A DNA stretch of 64,000 bases from Lepisosteus oculatus (taxonomy: Eukaryota > Chordata > Actinopteri > Semionotiformes > Lepisosteidae): the NCBI RefSeq assembly GCF_040954835.1, contig NW_027168352.1:434001-498000 (forward strand). Reading direction: 5' to 3'. The notes below the pieces were generated by a model, which saw only the letters and a program-made list of their open reading frames with translations, made no database searches and was not told the DNA's origin. The position numbers and the translations under genes were made by a program. The first letter of the stretch is position 1; every line of letters begins with the position of its first letter. Positions 14,450 to 27,600 of the stretch are shown in pieces.

Positions 14450-17400
14450 TGGGGTTAAGGGCTGAGTGTGTTGGCTCTTCTGAGCCTTGCTGTTACAAGT
14501 AGATTCAGCTGTCTGAAAAAACGTGTTTATTTCGGGCTGAAAAACACGTTTTGAAAAGTGTGATGTTACTGCCCCATAACTTACATGGGGTTGACCAAAC
14601 TTGCAGAAACATGTTTATTTCTGCTGAAAAACACGTTTTGACACTTTCTGTACACTGGGGTTAAGGGCTGAGTGTGTGGGCTCTTCTGAGCCTTGCTGTT
14701 ACAAGGAGATTCAGTTGTCTGAAAAAACGCGTTTATTTCGGGCTGAAAAACACGTTTTGAAAAGTGTGATGTTACTGCCCCATAACTTACATGGGGTTGA
14801 CCAAACTTGCAGAAACATGTTTATTTCTGCTGAAAAACACGTTTTGACACTTTCTGTACACTGGGGTTAAGGGTTGAGTGTGTGGGCACTTCTGAGCCTT
14901 GCTGTTACAAGTAGATTCAGTTGCCTGAAAAAACGCGTTTATTTCTGGCTGAAAAACACGTTTTGAAAAGTGTGATGTTACTGCCCCATAACTTACATGG
15001 GGTTGACCAAACTTGCAGAAACATGTTTATTTCTGCTGAAAAACACGTTTTGACCCTTTCTGCACACTGGGGTTAAGGGCTGAGTGTGTTGGCACTTCTG
15101 AGCCTTGCTGTTACAAGTATATTCAGCTGTCTGAAAAAACGTGTTTATTTCGGGCTGAAAAACACGTTTTGAAAAGTGTGATGTTACTGCCCCATAACTT
15201 ACATGGGGTTGACCAAACTTACAGAAACATGTTTATTTCTGCTGAAAAACACGTTTTGACCCTTTCTGCACACTGGGGTTAAGGGCTGAGTGTGTTGGCT
15301 CTTCTGAGCCTTGCTGTTACAAGTAGATTCAGCTGTCTGAAAAAACGTGTTTAATTCAGAATGAAAAAACACGTATTGAAAAGTGTGATGTTACTGCCCC
15401 ATAACTTACATGGGGTTGACCAAACTTGCAGAAACATGTTTATTTCTGCTGAAAAACACGTTTTGACACTTTCTGTACACTGGGGTTAAGGGTTGAGTGT
15501 GTGGGCACTTCTGAGCCTTGCTGTTACAAGTAGATTCAGTTGCCTGAAAAAACGCGTTTATTTCTGGCTGAAAAACACGTTTTGAAAAGTGTGATGTTAC
15601 TGCCCCATAACTTACATGGGGTTGACCAAACTTGCAGAAACATGTTTATTTCTGCTGAAAAACACGTTTTGACCCTTTCTGCACACTGGGGTTAAGGGCT
15701 GAGTGTGTTGGCACTTCTGAGCCTTGCTGTTACAAGTATATTCAGCTGTCTGAAAAAACGTGTTTATTTCGGGCTGAAAAACACGTTTTGAGAAGTGTGA
15801 TGTTACTGCCCCATAACTTACATGGGGTTGACCAAACTTGCAGAAACATGTTTATTTCTGCTGAAAAACACGTTTTGACACTTTCTGTACACTGGGGTTA
15901 AGGGCTGAGTGTGTGGGCTCTTCTGAGCCTTGCTGTTACAAGGAGATTCAGTTGCCTGAAAAAACGCGTTTATTTCGGGCTGAAATACACGTTTTGAAAA
16001 GTGTGATGTCACTGCCCGATAACTTACATGGGGTTGACCAAACTTGCAGAAACATGTTTATTTCTGCTGAAAAACACGTTTTGACCCTTTCTGCACACTG
16101 GGGTTAAGGGCTGAGTGTGTTGGCACTTCTGAGCCTTGCTGTTACAAGTATATTCAGCTGTCTGAAAAAACGTGTTTATTTCGGGCTGAAAAACACGTTT
16201 TGAAAAGTGTGATGTTACTGCCCCATAACTTACATGGGGTTGACCAAACTTGCAGAAACATGTTTATTTCTGCTGAAAAACACGTTTTGACCCTTTCTGC
16301 ACACTGGGGTTAAGGGTTGAGTGTGTGGGCACTTCTGAGCCTTGCTGTTACAAGTAGATTCAGTTATTTGAAAAAACGCGTTTATTTCGGGCTGAAAAAC
16401 ACGTTTTGAAAAGTGTGATGTTACTGCCCCATAACTTACATGGGGTTGACCAAACTTGCAGAAACATGTTTATTTCTGCTGAAAAACACGTTTTGACAAT
16501 TTCTGCACACTGGGGTTAAGGGCTGAGTGTGTGGGCTCTTTTGAGCCTTGCTGTTACAAGGAGATTCAGTTGCCTGAAAAAACGCGTTTATTTCGGGCTG
16601 AAAAACACGTTTTGAAAAGTGTGATGTTACTGCCCCATAACTTACATGGGGTTGACCAAACTTGCAGAAACATGTTTATTTCTGCTGAAAAACACGTTTT
16701 GACACTTTCTGTACACTGGGGTTAAGGGTTGAGTGTGTGGGCACTTCTGAGCCTTTCTGTTACAAGTAGATTCAGTTGCCTGAAAAAACGCGTTTATTTC
16801 TGGCTGAAAAACACGTTTTGAAAAGTGTGATGTTACTGCCCCATAACTTACATGGGGTTGACCAAACTTGCAGAAACATGTTTATTTCTGCTGAAAAACA
16901 CGTTTTGACCCTTTCTGCACACTGGGGTTAAGGGCTGAGTGTGTTGGCACTTCTGAGCCTTGCTGTTACAAGTATATTCAGCTGTCTGAAAAAACGTGTT
17001 TATTTCGGGCTGAAAAACACGTTTTGAAAAGTGTGATGTTACTGCCCCATAACTTACATGGGGTTGACCAAACTTGCAGAAACATGTTTATTTCTGCTGA
17101 AAAACACGTTTTGACACTTTCTGTACACTGGGGTTAAGGGCTGAGTGTGTGGGCTCTTCTGAGCCTTGCTGTTACAAGGAGATTCAGTTGCCTGAAAAAA
17201 CGCGTTTATTTCGGGCTGAAATACACGTTTTGAAAAGTGTGATGTCACTGCCCGATAACTTACATGGGGTTGACCAAACTTGCAGAAACATGTTTATTTC
17301 TGCTGAAAAACACGTTTTGACCCTTTCTGCACACTGGGGTTAAGGGTTGAGTGTGTGGGCACTTCTGAGCATTGCTGTTACAAGTAGATTCAGTTGTCTG

Positions 17401-20400
17401 AAAAAACGCGTTTATTTCGGGCTGAAAAACACGTTTTGAAAAGTGTGATGTTACTGCCCCATAACTTACATGGGGTTGACCAAACTTGCAGAAACATGTT
17501 TATTTCTGCTGAAAAACACGTTTTGACCCTTTCTGCACACTGGGGTTAAGGGCTGAGTGTGTTGGCACTTCAGAGCCTTGCTGTTACAAGTAGATTCAGC
17601 TGTCTGAAAAAACGTGTTTATTTCGGGCTGAAAAACACGTTTTGAAAAGTGTGATGTTACTGCCCCATAACTTACATGGGGTTGACCAAACTTGCAGAAA
17701 CATGTTTATTTCTGCTGAAAAACACTTTTTGACACTTTCTGTACACTGGGGTTAAGGGTTGAGTGTGTGGGCACTTCTGAGCCTTGCTGTTACAAGTAGA
17801 TTCAGTTGTCTGAAAAAACGCGTTTATTTCGGGCTGTAAAACACGTTTTGAAAAGTGTGATGTTACTGCCCCATAACTTACATGGGGTTGACCAAACTTG
17901 CAGAAACATGTTTATTTCTGCTGAAAAACACGTTTTGACCCTTTCTGCACACTGGGGTTAAGGGTTGAGTGTGTGGGCACTTCTGAGCCTTGCTGTTACA
18001 AGTATATTCAGTTGTCTGAAAAAACGCGTTTATTTCGGGCTGAAAAACACGTTTTGAAAAGTGTGATGTTACTGCCCCATAACTTACATGGGGTTGACCA
18101 AACTTACAGAAACATGTTTATTTCTGCTGAAAAACACGTTTTGACAATTTCTGCACACTGGGGTTAAGGGCTGAGTGTGTTGGCACTTCTGAGCCTTGCT
18201 GTTACAAGTATATTCAGCTGTCTGAAAAAACGTGTTTATTTCGGGCTGAAAAACACGTTTTGAAAAGTGTGATGTTACTGCCCCATAACTTACATGGGGT
18301 TGACCAAACTTGCAGAAACATGTTTATTTCTGCTGAAAAACACGTTTTGACACTTTCTGTACACTGGGGTTAAGGGCTGAGTGTGTGGGCTCTTCTGAGC
18401 CTTGCTGTTACAAGGAGATTCAGTTGCCTGAAAAAACGCGTTTATTTCGGGCTGAAATACACGTTTTGAAAAGTGTGATGTCACTGCCCGATAACTTACA
18501 TGGGGTTGACCAAACTTGCAGAAACATGTTTATTTCTGCTGAAAAACACGTTTTGACCCTTTCTGCACACTGGGGTTAAGGGTTGAGTGTGTGGGCACTT
18601 CTGAGCATTGCTGTTACAAGTAGATTCAGTTGTCTGAAAAAACGCGTTTATTTCGGCCTGAAAAACACGTTTTGAAAACTGTGATGTTACTGCCCCATAA
18701 CTTACATGGGGTTGACCAAACTTGCAGAAACATGTTTATTTCTGCTGAAAAACACGTTTTGACCCTTTCTGCACACTGGGGTTAAGGGCTGAGTGTGTTG
18801 GCACTTCTGAGCCTTGCTGTTACAAGTAGATTCAGCTGTCTGAAAAAACGTGTTTATTTCGGGCTGAAAAACACGTTTTGAAAAGTGTGATGTTACTGCC
18901 CCATAACTTACATGGGGTTGACCAAACTTGCAGAAACATGTTTATTTCTGCTGAAAAACACGTTTTGACACTTTCTGTACACTGGGGTTAAGGGCTGAGT
19001 GTGTGGGCTCTTCTGAGCCTTGCTGTTACAAGGAGATTCAGTTGCCTGAAAAAACGCGTTTATTTCGGGCTGAAATACACGTTTTGAAAAGTGTGATGTC
19101 ACTGCCCGATAACTTACATGGGGTTGACCAAACTTGCAGAAACATGTTTATTTCTGCTGAAAAACACGTTTTGACCCTTTCTGCACACTGGGGTTAAGGG
19201 CTGAGTGTGTTGGCACTTCTGAGCCTTGCTGTTACAAGTATATTCAGCTGTCTGAAAAAACGTGTTTATTTCGGGCTGAAAAACACGTTTTGAAAAGTGT
19301 GATGTTACTGCCCCATAACTTACATGGGGTTGACCAAACTTGCAGAAACATGTTTATTTCTGCTGAAAAACACGTTTTGACCCTTTCTGCACACTGGGGT
19401 TAAGGGTTGAGTGTGTGGGCACTTCTGAGCCTTGCTGTTACAAGTAGATTCAGTTATTTGAAAAAACGCGTTTATTTCGGGCTGAAAAACACGTTTTGAA
19501 AAGTGTGATGTTACTGCCCCATAACTTACATGGGGTTGACCAAACTTGCAGAAACATGTTTATTTCTGCTGAAAAACACGTTTTGACAATTTCTGCACAC
19601 TGGGGTTAAGGGCTGAGTGTGTGGGCTCTTTTGAGCCTTGCTGTTACAAGGAGATTCAGTTGCCTGAAAAAACGCGTTTATTTCGGGCTGAAAAACACGT
19701 TTTGAAAAGTGTGATGTTACTGCCCCATAACTTACATGGGGTTGACCAAACTTGCAGAAACATGTTTATTTCTGCTGAAAAACACGTTTTGACACTTTCT
19801 GTACACTGGGGTTAAGGGTTGAGTGTGTGGGCACTTCTGAGCCTTGCTGTTACAAGTAGATTCAGTTATTTGAAAAAACGCGTTTATTTCTGGCTGAAAA
19901 ACACGTTTTGAAAAGTGTGATGTTACTGCCCCATAACTTACATGGGGTTGACCAAACTTGCAGAAACATGTTTATTTCTGCTGAAAAACACGTTTTGACC
20001 CTTTCTGCACACTGGGGTTAAGGGCTGAGTGTGTTGGCTCTTCTGAGCCTTGCTGTTACAAGTAGATTCAGCTGTCTGAAAAAACGTGTTTATTTCGGGC
20101 TGAAAAACACGTTTTGAAAAGTGTGATGTTACTGCCCCATAACTTACATGGGGTTGACCAAACTTGCAGAAACATGTTTATTTCTGCTGAAAAACACGTT
20201 TTGACACTTTCTGTACACTGGGGTTAAGGGCTGAGTGTGTGGGCTCTTCTGAGCCTTGCTGTTACAAGGAGATTCAGTTGTCTGAAAAAACGCGTTTATT
20301 TCGGGCTGAAAAACACGTTTTGAAAAGTGTGATGTTACTGCCCCATAACTTACATGGGGTTGACCAAACTTGCAGAAACATGTTTATTTCTGCTGAAAAA

Positions 20401-23400
20401 CACGTTTTGACACTTTCTGTACACTGGGGTTAAGGGTTGAGTGTGTGGGCACTTCTGAGCCTTGCTGTTACAAGTAGATTCAGTTGCCTGAAAAAACGCG
20501 TTTATTTCTGGCTGAAAAACACGTTTTGAAAAGTGTGATGTTACTGCCCCATAACTTACATGGGGTTGACCAAACTTGCAGAAACATGTTTATTTCTGCT
20601 GAAAAACACGTTTTGACCCTTTCTGCACACTGGGGTTAAGGGCTGAGTGTGTTGGCACTTCTGAGCCTTGCTGTTACAAGTATATTCAGCTGTCTGAAAA
20701 AACGTGTTTATTTCGGGCTGAAAAACACGTTTTGAAAAGTGTGATGTTACTGCCCCATAACTTACATGGGGTTGACCAAACTTACAGAAACATGTTTATT
20801 TCTGCTGAAAAACACGTTTTGACCCTTTCTGCACACTGGGGTTAAGGGCTGAGTGTGTTGGCTCTTCTGAGCCTTGCTGTTACAAGTAGATTCAGCTGTC
20901 TGAAAAAACGTGTTTAATTCAGAATGAAAAAACACGTATTGAAAAGTGTGATGTTACTGCCCCATAACTTACATGGGGTTGACCAAACTTGCAGAAACAT
21001 GTTTATTTCTGCTGAAAAACACGTTTTGACACTTTCTGTACACTGGGGTTAAGGGTTGAGTGTGTGGGCACTTCTGAGCCTTGCTGTTACAAGTAGATTC
21101 AGTTGCCTGAAAAAACGCGTTTATTTCTGGCTGAAAAACACGTTTTGAAAAGTGTGATGTTACTGCCCCATAACTTACATGGGGTTGACCAAACTTGCAG
21201 AAACATGTTTATTTCTGCTGAAAAACACGTTTTGACCCTTTCTGCACACTGGGGTTAAGGGCTGAGTGTGTTGGCACTTCTGAGCCTTGCTGTTACAAGT
21301 ATATTCAGCTGTCTGAAAAAACGTGTTTATTTCGGGCTGAAAAACACGTTTTGAAAAGTGTGATGTTACTGCCCCATAACTTACATGGGGTTGACCAAAC
21401 TTGCAGAAACATGTTTATTTCTGCTGAAAAACACGTTTTGACACTTTCTGTACACTGGGGTTAAGGGCTGAGTGTGTGGGCTCTTCTGAGCCTTGCTGTT
21501 ACAAGGAGATTCAGTTGCCTGAAAAAACGCGTTTATTTCGGGCTGAAATACACGTTTTGAAAAGTGTGATGTCACTGCCCGATAACTTACATGGGGTTGA
21601 CCAAACTTGCAGAAACATGTTTATTTCTGCTGAAAAACACGTTTTGACCCTTTCTGCACACTGGGGTTAAGGGCTGAGTGTGTTGGCACTTCTGAGCCTT
21701 GCTGTTACAAGTATATTCAGCTGTCTGAAAAAACGTGTTTATTTCGGGCTGAAAAACACGTTTTGAAAAGTGTGATGTTACTGCCCCATAACTTACATGG
21801 GGTTGACCAAACTTGCAGAAACATGTTTATTTCTGCTGAAAAACACGTTTTGACCCTTTCTGCACACTGGGGTTAAGGGTTGAGTGTGTGGGCACTTCTG
21901 AGCCTTGCTGTTACAAGTAGATTCAGTTATTTGAAAAAACGCGTTTATTTCGGGCTGAAAAACACGTTTTGAAAAGTGTGATGTTACTGCCCCATAACTT
22001 ACATGGGGTTGACCAAACTTGCAGAAACATGTTTATTTCTGCTGAAAAACACGTTTTGACAATTTCTGCACACTGGGGTTAAGGGCTGAGTGTGTGGGCT
22101 CTTTTGAGCCTTGCTGTTACAAGGAGATTCAGTTGCCTGAAAAAACGCGTTTATTTCGGGCTGAAAAACACGTTTTGAAAAGTGTGATGTTACTGCCCCA
22201 TAACTTACATGGGGTTGACCAAACTTGCAGAAACATGTTTATTTCTGCTGAAAAACACGTTTTGACACTTTCTGTACACTGGGGTTAAGGGTTGAGTGTG
22301 TGGGCACTTCTGAGCCTTTCTGTTACAAGTAGATTCAGTTGCCTGAAAAAACGCGTTTATTTCTGGCTGAAAAACACGTTTTGAAAAGTGTGATGTTACT
22401 GCCCCATAACTTACATGGGGTTGACCAAACTTGCAGAAACATGTTTATTTCTGCTGAAAAACACGTTTTGACCCTTTCTGCACACTGGGGTTAAGGGCTG
22501 AGTGTGTTGGCACTTCTGAGCCTTGCTGTTACAAGTATATTCAGCTGTCTGAAAAAACGTGTTTATTTCGGGCTGAAAAACACGTTTTGAAAAGTGTGAT
22601 GTTACTGCCCCATAACTTACATGGGGTTGACCAAACTTGCAGAAACATGTTTATTTCTGCTGAAAAACACGTTTTGACACTTTCTGTACACTGGGGTTAA
22701 GGGCTGAGTGTGTGGGCTCTTCTGAGCCTTGCTGTTACAAGGAGATTCAGTTGCCTGAAAAAACGCGTTTATTTCGGGCTGAAATACACGTTTTGAAAAG
22801 TGTGATGTCACTGCCCGATAACTTACATGGGGTTGACCAAACTTGCAGAAACATGTTTATTTCTGCTGAAAAACACGTTTTGACCCTTTCTGCACACTGG
22901 GGTTAAGGGTTGAGTGTGTGGGCACTTCTGAGCATTGCTGTTACAAGTAGATTCAGTTGTCTGAAAAAACGCGTTTATTTCGGGCTGAAAAACACGTTTT
23001 GAAAAGTGTGATGTTACTGCCCCATAACTTACATGGGGTTGACCAAACTTGCAGAAACATGTTTATTTCTGCTGAAAAACACGTTTTGACCCTTTCTGCA
23101 CACTGGGGTTAAGGGCTGAGTGTGTTGGCACTTCTGAGCCTTGCTGTTACAAGTAGATTCAGCTGTCTGAAAAAACGTGTTTATTTCGGGCTGAAAAACA
23201 CGTTTTGAAAAGTGTGATGTTACTGCCCCATAACTTACATGGGGTTGACCAAACTTGCAGAAACATGTTTATTTCTGCTGAAAAACACTTTTTGACACTT
23301 TCTGTACACTGGGGTTAAGGGTTGAGTGTGTGGGCACTTCTGAGCCTTGCTGTTACAAGTAGATTCAGTTGTCTGAAAAAACGCGTTTATTTCGGGCTGT

Positions 23401-24560
23401 AAAACACGTTTTGAAAAGTGTGATGTTACTGCCCCATAACTTACATGGGGTTGACCAAACTTGCAGAAACATGTTTATTTCTGCTGAAAAACACGTTTTG
23501 ACCCTTTCTGCACACTGGGGTTAAGGGTTGAGTGTGTGGGCACTTCTGAGCCTTGCTGTTACAAGTATATTCAGTTGTCTGAAAAAACGCGTTTATTTCG
23601 GGCTGAAAAACACGTTTTGAAAAGTGTGATGTTACTGCCCCATAACTTACATGGGGTTGACCAAACTTACAGAAACATGTTTATTTCTGCTGAAAAACAC
23701 GTTTTGACAATTTCTGCACACTGGGGTTAAGGGCTGAGTGTGTTGGCACTTCTGAGCCTTGCTGTTACAAGTATATTCAGCTGTCTGAAAAAACGTGTTT
23801 ATTTCGGGCTGAAAAACACGTTTTGAAAAGTGTGATGTTACTGCCCCATAACTTACATGGGGTTGACCAAACTTGCAGAAACATGTTTATTTCTGCTGAA
23901 AAACACGTTTTGACACTTTCTGTACACTGGGGTTAAGGGCTGAGTGTGTGGGCTCTTCTGAGCCTTGCTGTTACAAGGAGATTCAGTTGCCTGAAAAAAC
24001 GCGTTTATTTCGGGCTGAAATACACGTTTTGAAAAGTGTGATGTCACTGCCCGATAACTTACATGGGGTTGACCAAACTTGCAGAAACATGTTTATTTCT
24101 GCTGAAAAACACGTTTTGACCCTTTCTGCACACTGGGGTTAAGGGTTGAGTGTGTGGGCACTTCTGAGCATTGCTGTTACAAGTAGATTCAGTTGTCTGA
24201 AAAAACGCGTTTATTTCGGCCTGAAAAACACGTTTTGAAAACTGTGATGTTACTGCCCCATAACTTACATGGGGTTGACCAAACTTGCAGAAACATGTTT
24301 ATTTCTGCTGAAAAACACGTTTTGACCCTTTCTGCACACTGGGGTTAAGGGCTGAGTGTGTTGGCACTTCTGAGCCTTGCTGTTACAAGTAGATTCAGCT
24401 GTCTGAAAAAACGTGTTTATTTCGGGCTGAAAAACACGTTTTGAAAAGTGTGATGTTACTGCCCCATAACTTACATGGGGTTGACCAAACTTGCAGAAAC
24501 ATGTTTATTTCTGCTGAAAAACACGTTTTGACACTTTCTGTACACTGGGGTTAAGGGTTG
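14450..24560 (+). repeat. Higher-order repeat, 5,563-bp period
   Basis: Diagnostic monomers recur at a spacing of exactly 5,563 bp: for example the types at 15913, 16531, 17149, 17973 and 18385 recur at 21476, 22094, 22712, 23536 and 23948, and the 207-bp monomer near 15351 recurs near 20914. The period equals 27 monomers plus one base, as expected with one 207-bp monomer inside. The rare TTTCGGCCTG variant (18654 and 24217) is also shared. The left border is about 14.45/20.01 kb, and similarity ends near 19.0/24.56 kb. Confidence 0.85.
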
Positions 24561-24629
24561 AGTGTGTTGGCTCTTCTGAGCCTTGCTGTTACAAGTAGAT
24601 TCAGTTATTTGAAAAAACGCGTTTATTTC

Positions 24630-27600
24630 GGGCTGAAAAACACGTTTTGAAAAGTGTGATGTTACTGCCCCATAACTTACATGGGGTTGACCAAACTTGC
24701 AGAAACATGTTTATTTCTGCTGAAAAACACGTTTTGACAATTTCTGCACACTGGGGTTAAGGGCTGAGTGTGTGGGCTCTTTTGAGCCTTGCTGTTACAA
24801 GGAGATTCAGTTGCCTGAAAAAACGCGTTTATTTCGGGCTGAAAAACACGTTTTGAAAAGTGTGATGTTACTGCCCCATAACTTACATGGGGTTGACCAA
24901 ACTTGCAGAAACATGTTTATTTCTGCTGAAAAACACGTTTTGACACTTTCTGTACACTGGGGTTAAGGGTTGAGTGTGTGGGCACTTCTGAGCCTTTCTG
25001 TTACAAGTAGATTCAGTTGCCTGAAAAAACGCGTTTATTTCTGGCTGAAAAACACGTTTTGAAAAGTGTGATGTTACTGCCCCATAACTTACATGGGGTT
25101 GACCAAACTTGCAGAAACATGTTTATTTCTGCTGAAAAACACGTTTTGACCCTTTCTGCACACTGGGGTTAAGGGCTGAGTGTGTTGGCACTTCTGAGCC
25201 TTGCTGTTACAAGTATATTCAGCTGTCTGAAAAAACGTGTTTATTTCGGGCTGAAAAACACGTTTTGAAAAGTGTGATGTTACTGCCCCATAACTTACAT
25301 GGGGTTGACCAAACTTGCAGAAACATGTTTATTTCTGCTGAAAAACACGTTTTGACACTTTCTGTACACTGGGGTTAAGGGCTGAGTGTGTGGGCTCTTC
25401 TGAGCCTTGCTGTTACAAGGAGATTCAGTTGCCTGAAAAAACGCGTTTATTTCGGGCTGAAATACACGTTTTGAAAAGTGTGATGTCACTGCCCGATAAC
25501 TTACATGGGGTTGACCAAACTTGCAGAAACATGTTTATTTCTGCTGAAAAACACGTTTTGACCCTTTCTGCACACTGGGGTTAAGGGTTGAGTGTGTGGG
25601 CACTTCTGAGCATTGCTGTTACAAGTAGATTCAGTTGTCTGAAAAAACGCGTTTATTTCGGGCTGAAAAACACGTTTTGAAAAGTGTGATGTTACTGCCC
25701 CATAACTTACATGGGGTTGACCAAACTTGCAGAAACATGTTTATTTCTGCTGAAAAACACGTTTTGACCCTTTCTGCACACTGGGGTTAAGGGCTGAGTG
25801 TGTTGGCACTTCTGAGCCTTGCTGTTACAAGTAGATTCAGCTGTCTGAAAAAACGTGTTTATTTCGGGCTGAAAAACACGTTTTGAAAAGTGTGATGTTA
25901 CTGCCCCATAACTTACATGGGGTTGACCAAACTTGCAGAAACATGTTTATTTCTGCTGAAAAACACTTTTTGACACTTTCTGTACACTGGGGTTAAGGGT
26001 TGAGTGTGTGGGCACTTCTGAGCCTTGCTGTTACAAGTAGATTCAGTTGTCTGAAAAAACGCGTTTATTTCGGGCTGTAAAACACGTTTTGAAAAGTGTG
26101 ATGTTACTGCCCCATAACTTACATGGGGTTGACCAAACTTGCAGAAACATGTTTATTTCTGCTGAAAAACACGTTTTGACCCTTTCTGCACACTGGGGTT
26201 AAGGGTTGAGTGTGTGGGCACTTCTGAGCCTTGCTGTTACAAGTATATTCAGTTGTCTGAAAAAACGCGTTTATTTCGGGCTGAAAAACACGTTTTGAAA
26301 AGTGTGATGTTACTGCCCCATAACTTACATGGGGTTGACCAAACTTACAGAAACATGTTTATTTCTGCTGAAAAACACGTTTTGACAATTTCTGCACACT
26401 GGGGTTAAGGGCTGAGTGTGTTGGCACTTCTGAGCCTTGCTGTTACAAGTATATTCAGCTGTCTGAAAAAACGTGTTTATTTCGGGCTGAAAAACACGTT
26501 TTGAAAAGTGTGATGTTACTGCCCCATAACTTACATGGGGTTGACCAAACTTGCAGAAACATGTTTATTTCTGCTGAAAAACACGTTTTGACACTTTCTG
26601 TACACTGGGGTTAAGGGCTGAGTGTGTGGGCTCTTCTGAGCCTTGCTGTTACAAGGAGATTCAGTTGCCTGAAAAAACGCGTTTATTTCGGGCTGAAAAA
26701 CACGTTTTGAAAAGTGTGATGTTACTGCCCCATAACTTACATGGGGTTGACCAAACTTGCAGAAACATGTTTATTTCTGCTGAAAAACACGTTTTGACAC
26801 TTTCTGTACACTGGGGTTAAGGGTTGAGTGTGTGGGCACTTCTGAGCCTTGCTGTTACAAGTAGATTCAGTTGTCTGAAAAAACGCGTTTATTTCGGGCT
26901 GAAAAACACGTTTTGAAAAGTGTGATGTTACTGCCCCATAACTTACATGGGGTTGACCAAACTTGCAGAAACATGTTTATTTCTGCTGAAAAACACGTTT
27001 TGACCCTTTCTGCACACTGGGGTTAAGGGTTGAGTGTGTGGGCACTTCTGAGCCTTGCTGTTACAAGTATATTCAGTTGTCTGAAAAAACGCGTTTATTT
27101 CGGGCTGAAAAACACGTTTTGAAAAGTGTGATGTTACTGCCCCATAACTTACATGGGGTTGACCAAACTTGCAGAAACATGTTTATTTCTGCTGAAAAAC
27201 ACGTTTTGACCCTTTCTGCACACTGGGGTTAAGGGTTGAGTGTGTGGGCACTTCTGAGCCTTGCTGTTACAAGTAGATTCAGTTGTCTGAAAAAACGCGT
27301 TTATTTCGGGCTGTAAAACACGTTTTGAAAAGTGTGATGTTACTGCCCCATAACTTACATGGGGTTGACCAAACTTGCAGAAACATGTTTATTTCTGCTG
27401 AAAAACACGTTTTGACCCTTTCTGCACACTGGGGTTAAGGGTTGAGTGTGTGGGCACTTCTGAGCCTTGCTGTTACAAGTATATTCAGTTGTCTGAAAAA
27501 ACGCGTTTATTTCGGGCTGAAAAACACGTTTTGAAAAGTGTGATATTACTGCCCCATAACTTACATGGGGTTGACCAAACTTGCAGAAACATGTTTATTT

